Below, piece after piece: positions 1 through 6,938 of a stretch of DNA of 25,074 nt; position 1 is the first letter of the stretch, and every line of letters starts with the position of its first letter. The notes under the pieces were generated by a model. The model saw nothing but the letters and a program-made list of their open reading frames with translations, was not told where the DNA came from and did not search any database. Origin of the DNA: a virus. The position numbers and the translations under genes are program-made. The DNA lies in IMG/VR virus record IMGVR_UViG_3300010149_006393, positions 1 to 25,074 of that record, one strand, 5' to 3'.

Positions 1-173
1 AAATAGAAGTAAAGTCTGAGTGTGAGCAGATCAAAGATATCGTAACAGATTGTCTAGGCTTGCATCGAGGTGCCTTAGGATATATAGGCAGCTGTGGTAA
101 TGTATCTTTAGTAGAAATTAAAGCAATAAACAGCTGTGAAGAGATATTTAGTCATATTGAAAACAAGGATTAA
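1..173 (+). CDS. 3' end of an unidentified CDS
   Basis: An open frame enters from the left edge (codons in register with position 3) and ends at TAA 171-173, giving about 57 residues. The end reads as a compact, cysteine-containing polypeptide (four Cys) finishing IFSHIENKD. The next gene starts 2 nt after the stop, and its ribosome-binding sequence AAGGA lies in the last codons of this frame, which supports a shared transcript. I do not recognise the family, and the N-terminal part is outside the window. Confidence 0.6.
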   Translation, partial: IEVKSECEQIKDIVTDCLGLHRGALGYIGSCGNVSLVEIKAINSCEEIFSHIENKD

Positions 174-175
174 TA

Positions 176-901
176 ATGAATAGAAAAGAAACTCAATTAT
201 TAGTTGAAAACTGGCGTAAAGTTTTAGATGAGGGTTTATATGATAGTGATTCAGAATTACTAGAGGAAATAAATTTAAAAAGAGGATTAGCGATAGCTGG
301 ACTCGCAGCTACTTTATTTGGAAGTGTATTAGGAGGTGCATCTACTGCTGATGCTAAACTTGCTGGATTTTCACCACATAATAATACAAAAGTAATGCAA
401 GTCATTAAACGTGCCTTCGAAGGTCAACAGTTGACTAAGCAACAAATGAAGGATCTTTTTGAGTTGATGAATAAAGCGCAATCTGGCGAAACAGTAAAAA
501 TGACAAGTTTAGAGAAAAGCCAAGCAAAACATTTAATAAAAATGCATAAAAAAATGGTTGACAAGTTGCAAAAAAATCTGGATTTGGCTAAGAAAAATTG
601 TAAAGAAGCACATAAAAAATATAAAGATTATGTTAAATTACACCCAGATGCTACTTACGCTAATTTTAATTCCAAAGAAAGAGAGGTCTCTGGAGATCTT
701 GAAATCGCCCTTGATGAACTTAAAGAAGCACGTCAAGCTATAAAGGAATTTCACAAGCTTCATCTAGAATTTAAAATAGACAAGCAGGATCTTCCTGACG
801 GCTTTAAAGAAACAAAAGTAATTTTAGACAAGGATGGAAATGTAGCTAAAGTTGATGGCAAAAAGCTATATTATGTAACCAAAACAGTTACAGTAAAGTA
901 A
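176..901 (+). CDS. Helical protein with hydrophobic N-terminal segment, unknown function
   Basis: A 241-aa protein starting at ATG 176 behind AAGGA with suitable spacing. Residues 1-32 form a charged amphipathic stretch (ETQLLVENWRKVLDE) ending in an acidic SELLEE. Residues 37-60 are small and hydrophobic (GLAIAGLAATLFGSVLGG...) and could be a membrane or signal-like segment. Residues about 95-200 are Lys/Glu-rich and predicted helical or coiled coil. The N-terminal ETQ-LVE-WR pattern resembles N-terminal segments I have seen on several proteins of large T4-like marine phages. By analogy with T4 internal proteins it could be a capsid-targeting segment cut by the prohead protease, but that is inference. 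It ends four bases before the stop of the convergent barrel gene. No catalytic motif is visible. Confidence 0.75.
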   Translation: MNRKETQLLVENWRKVLDEGLYDSDSELLEEINLKRGLAIAGLAATLFGSVLGGASTADAKLAGFSPHNNTKVMQVIKRAFEGQQLTKQQMKDLFELMNKAQSGETVKMTSLEKSQAKHLIKMHKKMVDKLQKNLDLAKKNCKEAHKKYKDYVKLHPDATYANFNSKEREVSGDLEIALDELKEARQAIKEFHKLHLEFKIDKQDLPDGFKETKVILDKDGNVAKVDGKKLYYVTKTVTVK

Positions 902-905
902 TTAA

Positions 906-1658
906 TTACCACTCATAAACCAAGTTAGACTTAATAACTAAGTCATTTGTCAAAATCCCTTCTGGTGGTTTCGTATCATACATAAAGTTTATAGAGTTTT
1001 CTATAAAAAGGCTTAAACTAGTTATTAAAATTGTACGGACGTTTGCTTCTAGATTTATTCTGTAGTCTTTGTGATTAGATAATAGAGGTTGATAATAAAG
1101 TGTTAACAGGATTAAATTCTTTTTCTTTTCATCAAACGATTTTAGAAAAGACAAGTAAGATGTACTTCGCCATAAAGTGCTAGTTTGTTTATCTAAAACT
1201 ACTTCATGATCAAACATTGCACCTGAGCCTAAACTAAGAGAAATATCTTCTTTTTTGATGAGCTCTGCTCTTAATCCTCCACCGTTTAGCTGTCTTATTT
1301 TAAGAGACTTAAATTCGTCTTGCTGAAGTTGTGTAAATAATTCTAGACCAATAATATTCCATTTCATCCATGTCCATCGAAAGTGAACAAAAGAATTATT
1401 TTTAAACTTTTTGTTAGATTGTTGACCTTGCGAATTTTTTGATTGCAAAAATACATGATGCTTTTTCTTTTTAAAATGAATTAAAAAATTTACATCAAAA
1501 GAAGTAATGTCGACGTTGCCTCTTTGAAGTTCGAGACCTCCTTTGACTTCTCCCCATAGTGGTTTTTTTTTATCATTATTTCTAATAGACTCAATATTAA
1601 CTTGACCAAAAGAAATATTAGGTAAAAGTAGTATTAAAATTAACAGTATTTTTTTCAT
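906..1658 (-). CDS. DUF481-like outer-membrane beta-barrel protein
   Basis: A 250-aa protein with a clear Sec signal peptide: Lys-Lys, hydrophobic ILLILILLLPNI, and a likely cut after SFG (residue 18). The mature part is made of alternating beta strands (GEVKGGLELQRGNVDITSFDVNF, GLELFTQLQQDEFKSL, GGGLRAEL) typical of the DUF481 'salt-induced outer membrane protein' family. It ends in Tyr-Glu-Trp, and a terminal aromatic residue is the usual BAM-recognition signal. Length fits the family. The start is preceded by AAGG, and the gene begins 9 nt after the stop of the lysozyme gene, so the two are probably co-translated. A bacterial-type barrel is unusual cargo in a phage. It could alter the host surface, for example in superinfection exclusion, or act in lysis, but nothing in the sequence decides this. 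Confidence 0.75.
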   Translation of the reverse strand: MKKILLILILLLPNISFGQVNIESIRNNDKKKPLWGEVKGGLELQRGNVDITSFDVNFLIHFKKKKHHVFLQSKNSQGQQSNKKFKNNSFVHFRWTWMKWNIIGLELFTQLQQDEFKSLKIRQLNGGGLRAELIKKEDISLSLGSGAMFDHEVVLDKQTSTLWRSTSYLSFLKSFDEKKKNLILLTLYYQPLLSNHKDYRINLEANVRTILITSLSLFIENSINFMYDTKPPEGILTNDLVIKSNLVYEW

Positions 1659-1667
1659 TTTGATACC

Positions 1668-2894
1668 TTACACAAATAAATGTTTATATATTTTTTTAAT
1701 TGACTCGTTCTGAAATGTTTTTATTGGTGTGTCAACAATTCCTAAATCATCAAGCGCGTTTAATATTTTTTCTATGTTTTTATTTGCTCTTGTTTTTAAA
1801 TCTTTTCGGTACTTAGAATCAAATATTTCTTTTGTAATTTCGTCTAAAAGATCTTTGTAGACGTACAAAGTTGCTTCGGATGGTGTTTTTTCCCCTATAT
1901 CATTAATAGAATCTAGTTCTTGTAATAATTTATGCAGCTTTTTAAATTTTAATATAAAACGACCGCCCATATTGTATGCCATATCGATTAAGGCTTCTTG
2001 AACACTTACAGGCATTTTGTCAAAATCAAATTTTGCAGATTTTTTTAGTCTATTTAATTCGTGATTAATTTTAACTTTAAGCATTTCTTTTGCTTTTTCT
2101 TCTGAAACAGGTTCACAATTTTCAGGTAGTGTATCTAAACCATGTAAATCTTTATACCATTTGTTTGGTGTAGACTTAAAAGTTTTAGATTTTTTTTCAA
2201 ATGTTCTACCGTAATATTTGTCTGCAAAGTCTGTAAGCTTTTTTAGACTTTGCTCGTCAGGTGATCTTGCGTATTCTGTGTAAAGTGAATCGTATTCTGA
2301 TCTAATCTGGTCGTGATAAGACGTGTCAATAAAGCTATCAGGGTTATCTGAAACTCTTGATCCATAACCGATACTCCACTGGTGGTGGTCTGGATAAGGT
2401 GTAGGTCTAAAGCCTTCATTTTCACCTACAATATCTATAATACGTTCGAAAGATAGATTTTTATCAAAATTAAAAACTACATCTTCTTCAACATTTACTT
2501 CTGCTGGTGTTGTTTTTTCTTTATTAACTTGTTTAATAATTTCGATAGCAGCCTTTTGTTCTGAAGAATTGAAATGTGTTGAATTATAAAGTAAAACTGC
2601 TGCCATAAAAGGTAATACAAATTTTGAAGTATTAATAAATTTTTGTAAATAACTTTTATATTTTGGATTTTTATTTGCAACGAATTCTATTTCTTTTTTA
2701 GTAGCTGGTCTATTTTCTTTATCGGTAACTATCGGGTATTCACCGACAGGATAATCCTGTCCTGGTAAATCATCTTTGAATACTGAATGAAATTTTTCAC
2801 TACTATTTTCACTTATATTTTGATAATTTTCAAAATCAACTAAAAAATTTTTAATCATATAGTGATTTTTTTTATTTTCTGCTATAATAATCAT
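1668..2894 (-). CDS. Membrane-anchored GH24 (T4-type) lysozyme
   Basis: A 408-aa protein. Residues 148-178 match the T4-lysozyme active-site region: E160 (ENEGF), D169 (PYPD) and S174 (QWSIGYGS) align with Glu11, Asp20 and Thr26 of T4 lysozyme, so the third residue is a conservative Thr-to-Ser change. Residues 296-313 (VSVQEALIDMAYNMGGRF) match the family's core helix. About 80 residues (181-262) are inserted between these parts. A single hydrophobic segment at about 91-105, with Lys on its N side, predicts a cytoplasmic N-terminus and a periplasmic catalytic domain, as in SAR or tail-anchored endolysins. The first ATG has AAAGG 6 nt upstream; the second ATG (Met13) does not. It would cleave peptidoglycan MurNAc-GlcNAc bonds during lysis, though a virion-borne role in entry is possible. 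It precedes the outer-membrane barrel gene. Confidence 0.85.
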   Translation of the reverse strand: MIIIAENKKNHYMIKNFLVDFENYQNISENSSEKFHSVFKDDLPGQDYPVGEYPIVTDKENRPATKKEIEFVANKNPKYKSYLQKFINTSKFVLPFMAAVLLYNSTHFNSSEQKAAIEIIKQVNKEKTTPAEVNVEEDVVFNFDKNLSFERIIDIVGENEGFRPTPYPDHHQWSIGYGSRVSDNPDSFIDTSYHDQIRSEYDSLYTEYARSPDEQSLKKLTDFADKYYGRTFEKKSKTFKSTPNKWYKDLHGLDTLPENCEPVSEEKAKEMLKVKINHELNRLKKSAKFDFDKMPVSVQEALIDMAYNMGGRFILKFKKLHKLLQELDSINDIGEKTPSEATLYVYKDLLDEITKEIFDSKYRKDLKTRANKNIEKILNALDDLGIVDTPIKTFQNESIKKIYKHLFV

Positions 2895-2927
2895 ACGATA
2901 CCTTTGACTTTATATTTAAGTATAATT

Positions 2928-3233
2928 ATGAAAGATAAAATGAATAAAGACGATTTATATATAATTCAGTCAGACGTAACTGGAATGATAAAAATAGGTA
3001 GATCTAAAAATCCTCAAAAAAGATTAAAACAGCTTCAAACTGGTAATCCAAATAAGCTAAAATTGATAGCTGCTTTTAAAGGTGACGGGTGGAAAGAAAA
3101 AATAGTTCATGAAAGATTAAGCAGATATAGACTTGAAGGTGAATGGTTTAGTTATGATTGTGTAGGTAGTATTCCTGATAATATGTATGAAAAAATTTTA
3201 TTTGGTTCTTTTGATGACTGGTGGAATAATTAA
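2928..3233 (+). CDS. GIY-YIG superfamily protein, T5orf172/MUG113 type
   Basis: A 101-aa protein if started at ATG 2928, or 97 aa from ATG 2940. An upstream in-frame ATG at 2862 lies inside the divergent lysozyme gene and encodes an unlikely leader, so I reject it. Numbered from 2928, residues 10-48 (LYIIQSD...MIKIGRSKNPQKRLKQLQTGNPNKLKLI) are the hallmark of the T5orf172 branch of the GIY-YIG nuclease fold. They are followed by H61-E62-R63 and GEWF (71-74), which carry the expected catalytic-region residues. Members are small and common in phages and are presumed DNA-binding or nuclease proteins; whether this one cuts DNA is unknown. It is divergent from the lysozyme gene across only 33 nt. 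A TATAAT at 2921-2926 lies just upstream. Confidence 0.85.
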   Translation: MKDKMNKDDLYIIQSDVTGMIKIGRSKNPQKRLKQLQTGNPNKLKLIAAFKGDGWKEKIVHERLSRYRLEGEWFSYDCVGSIPDNMYEKILFGSFDDWWNN

Positions 3234-3245
3234 GTTCATATTTAT

Positions 3246-3264
3246 TATAATACGAATAAAAAGG
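3246..3264 (+). promoter_or_regulatory. Candidate promoter and leader for the 3273 gene
   Basis: TATAATAC at 3246-3253 resembles a -10 box or phage late-promoter core, and it runs into CGAATAAAAAGG with the AAGG ribosome-binding sequence. The 15 nt at 3250-3264 recur with one mismatch on the other strand at 7877-7891, upstream of the Cys-rich mini-ORF. Conservation at two unrelated genes suggests a regulatory unit. No -35 box is clear. Confidence 0.35.
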
Positions 3265-3272
3265 TTTTTATT

Positions 3273-3908
3273 TTGAGTCATAATACAACAAATGTAGGTA
3301 CAAAAAAACCAGATGCTAGCGGAAATATAACTGTTGGATTGTCTGATCTTTCAAATGTGTCTGGCACTGCTAGCACAAATCAGTTTTTAAAATATGATGG
3401 AACTAATTGGGCGCCTGCTGATGCATCATCGTCTAGCGCAGTTGAATTTATATTTATTGGGCATGGCGAAAGTAATGCTTATGCCAACAGTCCACATGGC
3501 AGCGGTAATATTACTGCCACTAGTGATTTATACATTTATGATACGTCACCGACAAACACAATTACAGGTGCAACAATATCAAGTACTAATAACTGGGTCA
3601 GTTCAATTACACTTCCAGCAGGAAATTATATCGTTAGCGGCCAGACACGTTTAGAGTTTAGTGCAACCGGCTATGCCGGATATGCTTTTTATGATTCTAG
3701 TAATAATGTTCTTTCACAGATGGGTGTAATAGGTACAAACAGATCTACATATGGTGGTGCTGGTGATCTAGCTTACTCTATAGTTGAGTTATCAAGTCAA
3801 ACAACTGTTAAGCTTAGAATGCAAGCTATGAGTGGACTAGATACAGGTGCTAATCAAGGTAATACACCGAGTGAACATGGAATTATTGTAATTGAAAAGT
3901 TGAGCTAG
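3273..3908 (+). CDS. Short fiber-like protein with C1q/TNF-like C-terminal domain
   Basis: A 211-aa protein starting at a TTG codon (TTGAGTCAT), needed because no in-frame ATG occurs until deep in the protein; AAAAAGG lies about 8 nt upstream. Residues 1-50 hold a module found on phage adhesins (GLSDLSNVSG...NQFLKYDGTNWAPAD). It is related to the N-terminus of the following gene (VNNQKPNSSGVIQLSLDD...NGQILQKSASDWETG). Residues about 57-211 alternate beta strands ending in GIIVIEKLS, with LPAGNYIVSGQTRLEFSATG and GYAFYDSSNNVLSQMG, consistent with a C1q/TNF-like jelly roll such as often forms trimeric fiber tips. It is likely a virion adhesin or accessory fiber; the receptor is unknown. Confidence 0.65.
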   Translation: MSHNTTNVGTKKPDASGNITVGLSDLSNVSGTASTNQFLKYDGTNWAPADASSSSAVEFIFIGHGESNAYANSPHGSGNITATSDLYIYDTSPTNTITGATISSTNNWVSSITLPAGNYIVSGQTRLEFSATGYAGYAFYDSSNNVLSQMGVIGTNRSTYGGAGDLAYSIVELSSQTTVKLRMQAMSGLDTGANQGNTPSEHGIIVIEKLS

Positions 3909-3912
3909 TTAA

Positions 3913-4581
3913 ATGAGTTATAATATAACAGAAGTTAATAATCAAAAACCGAACTCATCAGGAGTTATACAATTAAGTTTAGATGACATAATTACAGTTA
4001 GCTCGCCAACGAACGGCCAGATTTTGCAAAAGTCCGCTTCAGATTGGGAAACTGGTACATTAAATAAATCGCTAAACGGCTTGCTTAATTATTACGACGA
4101 TAATGGTTCTGCCGGTTCGTATGACTATGTCGCTGGGGATGTTTATGACATGAGAAAAGTATCCGGTGAGTTTAACGTTCAAGAATTTACGATGATTAAC
4201 TCATCGGGCAGTTATGTTTCTAGACCTCATGCGAATAGTTCTTGGGTTATGGCTTTTGAAGTGAAAGCGAATGTTTATCCAAACGGCTCTATAATTCTGT
4301 TTCGAGCGAGAGTTGGCCCTACCAGAGGAGCTAATTCGAGTTGTGTTGTACGGTGGTATACAGGTGACCCGACAACAGCAATTAGTGACAGCGTTAATAG
4401 TCCAATCGGGAATAAAGCATACAGTAATACTCAATATGGGGGCGTTGCATATGGTCTATTAGTATGTGATGGAAATGATATAAAGGTCTCACTGCGAGTA
4501 ACGACTGTTACAGGCACAATCGCACAGTCACAAGGTGTTCGATCAAGAATACAACAAATTACAGCCAAACAATTAAATTAA
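3913..4581 (+). CDS. Short fiber-like protein, N-terminal module shared with 3273 gene
   Basis: A 222-aa protein starting 4 nt after the preceding stop. Residues 1-50 repeat the adapter-like module of its neighbour: N-Q/K-K-P, S/A-S-G, a short beta strand, a D-D/L-S-D turn, then a W-containing strand. The rest is beta-rich (YVAGDVYDMRKVSGEFNVQEFTMINSSGSY, WVMAFEVKANVYPNGSIILFRARVG), with no enzyme motif. The C-terminal part differs from the neighbour, as expected for fibers with a constant attachment end and a variable binding end. Codon use is slightly richer in G+C than in the surrounding genes by eye (many GGC/TCG), which may mark recent exchange. Its function as a virion fiber is inferred from composition and context. 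Confidence 0.6.
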   Translation: MSYNITEVNNQKPNSSGVIQLSLDDIITVSSPTNGQILQKSASDWETGTLNKSLNGLLNYYDDNGSAGSYDYVAGDVYDMRKVSGEFNVQEFTMINSSGSYVSRPHANSSWVMAFEVKANVYPNGSIILFRARVGPTRGANSSCVVRWYTGDPTTAISDSVNSPIGNKAYSNTQYGGVAYGLLVCDGNDIKVSLRVTTVTGTIAQSQGVRSRIQQITAKQLN

Positions 4582-4590
4582 GGAGAAATC

Positions 4591-4944
4591 ATGTTTTGTG
4601 TAGTAAAATTAAGTGGAAATTTAGAAGTTGGAACTGTAGTTCAGTATGATACTTCAACTAATAAATGGACAACTGCTAGCAGTCACCAAGATACAATTGG
4701 AGTAGTTAGTCAACCATCACAGCAAGATGAAGAAAATCAAGAATGGTGGGCTCAAGTAACTTTTGCAGGTGTAGCTTTTGCCTTAGCGGGTAGTGATATT
4801 CCTGATCAAGGCGGGAAACTTAATGTATCTAACGGAAAAGTTTTTGTTGACAATGCTTCAGGTGGTAATGGTATAATAGCGCCAATAGCAAGAGGACAAA
4901 GTGCTAGATCAACTAACGATTTAGTTATGGTAGATATTAGATAA
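4591..4944 (+). CDS. Small virion-like beta protein, unknown
   Basis: A 117-aa protein with an excellent start: AAGGAGA five bases before ATG 4591. The sequence is beta-rich (GTVVQYDTSTNKWTTA, WWAQVTFAGVAFALAG, GGKLNVSNGKVFVD) and ends in VMVDIR. The layout (a value, its variation over time, a 'VTFAGVA' strand) is reminiscent of small decoration or head-fiber proteins of the DUF2190 kind, but similarity is weak and I do not assign it. It follows two fiber-like genes on the same strand and converges with the membrane protein gene at 4966; 21 nt of pure A/T-rich sequence separate them. Confidence 0.55.
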   Translation: MFCVVKLSGNLEVGTVVQYDTSTNKWTTASSHQDTIGVVSQPSQQDEENQEWWAQVTFAGVAFALAGSDIPDQGGKLNVSNGKVFVDNASGGNGIIAPIARGQSARSTNDLVMVDIR

Positions 4945-4965
4945 TAATTTTAAAATTAAAATTTC

Positions 4966-5439
4966 TTATTCGTTGTCTAGTTTAGGAATCCATTCGTCAA
5001 CTTCAGTAGGAAGAATAACTTGTGATTGATCTTTTGTTTTAATTGGTTTATCACCTCCACTAAATACTGATAGTTTGTTTATTACTGCATTTTGTAATTC
5101 AAATATTTGTTCTCTCAAGAGTTGCATTTGAATCTGAGAGTCTCGTAAACGTGCTATAAGTGCAGCGCGATCTGCATTTGCACTTGCAAGCTTGTCTTTT
5201 AATTCTTCAACTTCAGATGGATCACGTCCACTAGCAATTGCTAACATAGAAGATATGCTACCAGTAAGCATACCTATAATTCCTATTAATATATCTCTAT
5301 TTTCTTCTACAATTTTCGTTGTTGACAAGAAATATATAAGCTCACAAATGCAAAACATAAATACAACACTTGCCCACCAACCTCGTTTAGCTTTGTCGCT
5401 TTTTGTAAATTGTTTATTTGTCTTATCTTCTTTTGACAT
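4966..5439 (-). CDS. Two-TM membrane protein with coiled coil, holin-like candidate
   Basis: A 157-aa protein. A positively charged N-terminus (residues 1-20, many Lys) is followed by TM1 (about 21-38, WWASVVFMFCICELIYFL), a short charged loop (42-49), TM2 (50-69, ILIGIIGMLTGSISSMLAIA), and a Glu/Lys/Arg heptad region (76-120) that should form a coiled coil. Both ends are predicted cytoplasmic. Size and topology fit class II holins or related phage membrane proteins, but no family motif is decisive. The ATG at 5439 is preceded by AAGAGAAG. It is the last gene of a minus-strand block, downstream of three paralogous beta proteins. A role in lysis or membrane remodelling is only an inference. 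Confidence 0.6.
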   Translation of the reverse strand: MSKEDKTNKQFTKSDKAKRGWWASVVFMFCICELIYFLSTTKIVEENRDILIGIIGMLTGSISSMLAIASGRDPSEVEELKDKLASANADRAALIARLRDSQIQMQLLREQIFELQNAVINKLSVFSGGDKPIKTKDQSQVILPTEVDEWIPKLDNE

Positions 5440-5451
5440 AAATCTTCTCTT

Positions 5452-5964
5452 TTACATTATTGAGTATATCATTGTATTAGATATTCCTGCTAAAAGTGTA
5501 TTACTTAAGTAATATCTTGTATTGTCAAAAAAATCAAGACCATTTAAACCCATTTCATTGTTATTATTCCATAAAGCAATTGCAAGGCCTATTTTTTTAT
5601 CTCCAGACCAAGTATCAATTACAAACTCTGACTTTACCAATCCAGATCTATAAGATGTATTTCCTCCTTGAGTGAATCCGTATTCTTTGTTATTTATTTG
5701 AATATCAGAAAAGTCACCTATAGTTGAATTATTTGCTGAGCTTGACCCAGTTACAATTTTTATATTTGCCCATGAACTAGCGTCAGGCAGGCCTGCTAGT
5801 TGAAAAACGTGACTATAGTATATATTTGTAGCATTTTTTGCACAAGAGTAAGTTATAACACTATCACTTATCATTTGCCAAGAAACAGACATAGGATAAG
5901 AAATTGTTGGCGAAGTTGTTTTGTAAATTTTAACTTTTTCTTTTTTGTTTTTAATGTAAGTCAT
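5452..5964 (-). CDS. Beta-rich virion-like protein, paralog 3 of 3
   Basis: A 170-aa protein, the most divergent of three tandem relatives. A Lys-rich N-terminus (residues 1-15) is followed by beta strands; SDSVITYS (33-40) and VIDTWSGDKKIGLAIA (115-130) correspond to the VTYTP and IDSWSGSKQLRL motifs of its neighbours. The QEYNGSxWVD motif is not preserved. The start has GGAGA at good spacing. It begins 3 nt after the previous stop, so the three genes are surely co-transcribed. The fold is likely a C1q/TNF-like or lectin-like beta sandwich, as on fiber tips; no enzymatic residues are apparent. Confidence 0.6.
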   Translation of the reverse strand: MTYIKNKKEKVKIYKTTSPTISYPMSVSWQMISDSVITYSCAKNATNIYYSHVFQLAGLPDASSWANIKIVTGSSSANNSTIGDFSDIQINNKEYGFTQGGNTSYRSGLVKSEFVIDTWSGDKKIGLAIALWNNNNEMGLNGLDFFDNTRYYLSNTLLAGISNTMIYSIM

Positions 5965-5967
5965 TTA

Positions 5968-6453
5968 TTAATCTCCGTTTATCATAGAATATACAGTTAA
6001 AACAGCTTGGGATTTTCTGTTGGTGTCAACAGAAGTTGTATAGTAAGTATTATGAACTCTGTAACCTCTGCCTGTAGGATTTGTCCAAGCTTTTGCGGCA
6101 AGTCTAATTTGCTTTGAACCTAACCAGCTATCTAAGATCATTCTATACGCAACTGGTATTGCAGCCGAGTCACCTTCAGCATAATAAGAAAATACTGTAT
6201 TACTTATATCTACCCAAGCTGATCCATTATACTCTTGCATTCTACCTCCTATAAAGACGGAGTTAGTATTATTAGCATTTTCAAATGAAAGCTGGAAATC
6301 ATATTCATATACTACAAAATCTGAATTTTCGTATGGAGTATATGTTATTTCTGATCCTTCGAAAGCTATTATATTAGTAGTAATATCTTCGACTATCGTT
6401 GGATTATTTGTGATAACAACTTTTTCGTTAAATATTTGATTTAAATTTGTCAT
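5968..6453 (-). CDS. Beta-rich virion-like protein, paralog 2 of 3
   Basis: A 161-aa protein with clear similarity to the gene before it: EITYTPYENSDFVVYEYDF (35-53), MQEYNGSAWVDISN (72-85) and LDSWLGSKQIRLAAKAW (107-123) align in order and spacing with the 6456 protein. The C-terminal segment after residue 125 differs and carries several Tyr and Thr (HNTYYTTSVDTN). It begins 2 nt after the preceding stop; its ribosome-binding sequence is weak (AAGTGAA), suggesting translational coupling. A jelly-roll adhesin domain is likely, by inference from strand pattern and neighbourhood. Confidence 0.65.
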   Translation of the reverse strand: MTNLNQIFNEKVVITNNPTIVEDITTNIIAFEGSEITYTPYENSDFVVYEYDFQLSFENANNTNSVFIGGRMQEYNGSAWVDISNTVFSYYAEGDSAAIPVAYRMILDSWLGSKQIRLAAKAWTNPTGRGYRVHNTYYTTSVDTNRKSQAVLTVYSMINGD

Positions 6454-6455
6454 TT

Positions 6456-6908
6456 TTATATTTCACTTACTTTTAGTATACACTTGCATTGATTATAATA
6501 ACTTGAGTTTCCTTGCCAATATTTGTTACCATATAAAATAAAGTCGTGATTGGAAGAATAGGCTTCACAATACAGTCTTAATTGTTTAGAGCCTGACCAA
6601 CTATCAATTGAAAATTTAATATTTACAATATGTGCTAATTGATTTGTAGTACCAAAAGATTTTGTACAATTACTAACATCTACCCATACTGATCCGTTAT
6701 ACTCTTGTAGTTTTACAAAACCAATGTCAGATAAGGCTGCTGCTGAGTGAGCGTGAAAAGTGTAGTCATATATAACTTTACTAGAAGTACTAATCGGAGT
6801 GTATGTCACTAAAGAGCTATCTAAAATGGTATCTGCATTTAACGTAATGTATGTAGGAGAAGAACTTTGTATAGTTATATTTGAATTTGAATTTATTGTA
6901 TAAGTCAT
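6456..6908 (-). CDS. Beta-rich virion-like protein, paralog 1 of 3
   Basis: A 150-aa protein, first of three tandem paralogs in transcription order. Motifs: LVTYTPISTSSKVIYDYTF (33-51), LQEYNGSVWVDVSN (67-80) and SIDSWSGSKQLRLYCEAY (100-117). An AGAG sequence precedes the start, and a TATAAT-like stretch lies about 35 nt upstream on the minus strand, just past the cyclase gene's end. The constant motifs form the inner strands, while loops and C-termini vary between paralogs, as expected of surface-binding domains that diversify after duplication. Receptor and virion location are unknown. Confidence 0.65.
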   Translation of the reverse strand: MTYTINSNSNITIQSSSPTYITLNADTILDSSLVTYTPISTSSKVIYDYTFHAHSAAALSDIGFVKLQEYNGSVWVDVSNCTKSFGTTNQLAHIVNIKFSIDSWSGSKQLRLYCEAYSSNHDFILYGNKYWQGNSSYYNQCKCILKVSEI

Positions 6909-6938
6909 TTTTATAACTCTGCTTTTTTAATCATTATA

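Noticed and set aside
898-909. 12-nt palindrome GTAATTAATTAC overlapping two convergent stop codons
   Set aside because: Short A/T-rich palindromes are expected by chance here and the stop codons themselves force part of it.
2862-2927. Upstream ATG extending the GIY-YIG gene by 22 residues
   Set aside because: It lies inside the divergent lysozyme gene and encodes a hydrophobic leader not seen in the family; later ATGs are better placed.
5192-5512. Plus-strand frame over the two-TM protein gene
   Set aside because: Shadow of the minus-strand gene, with no ribosome-binding site and an implausible composition.
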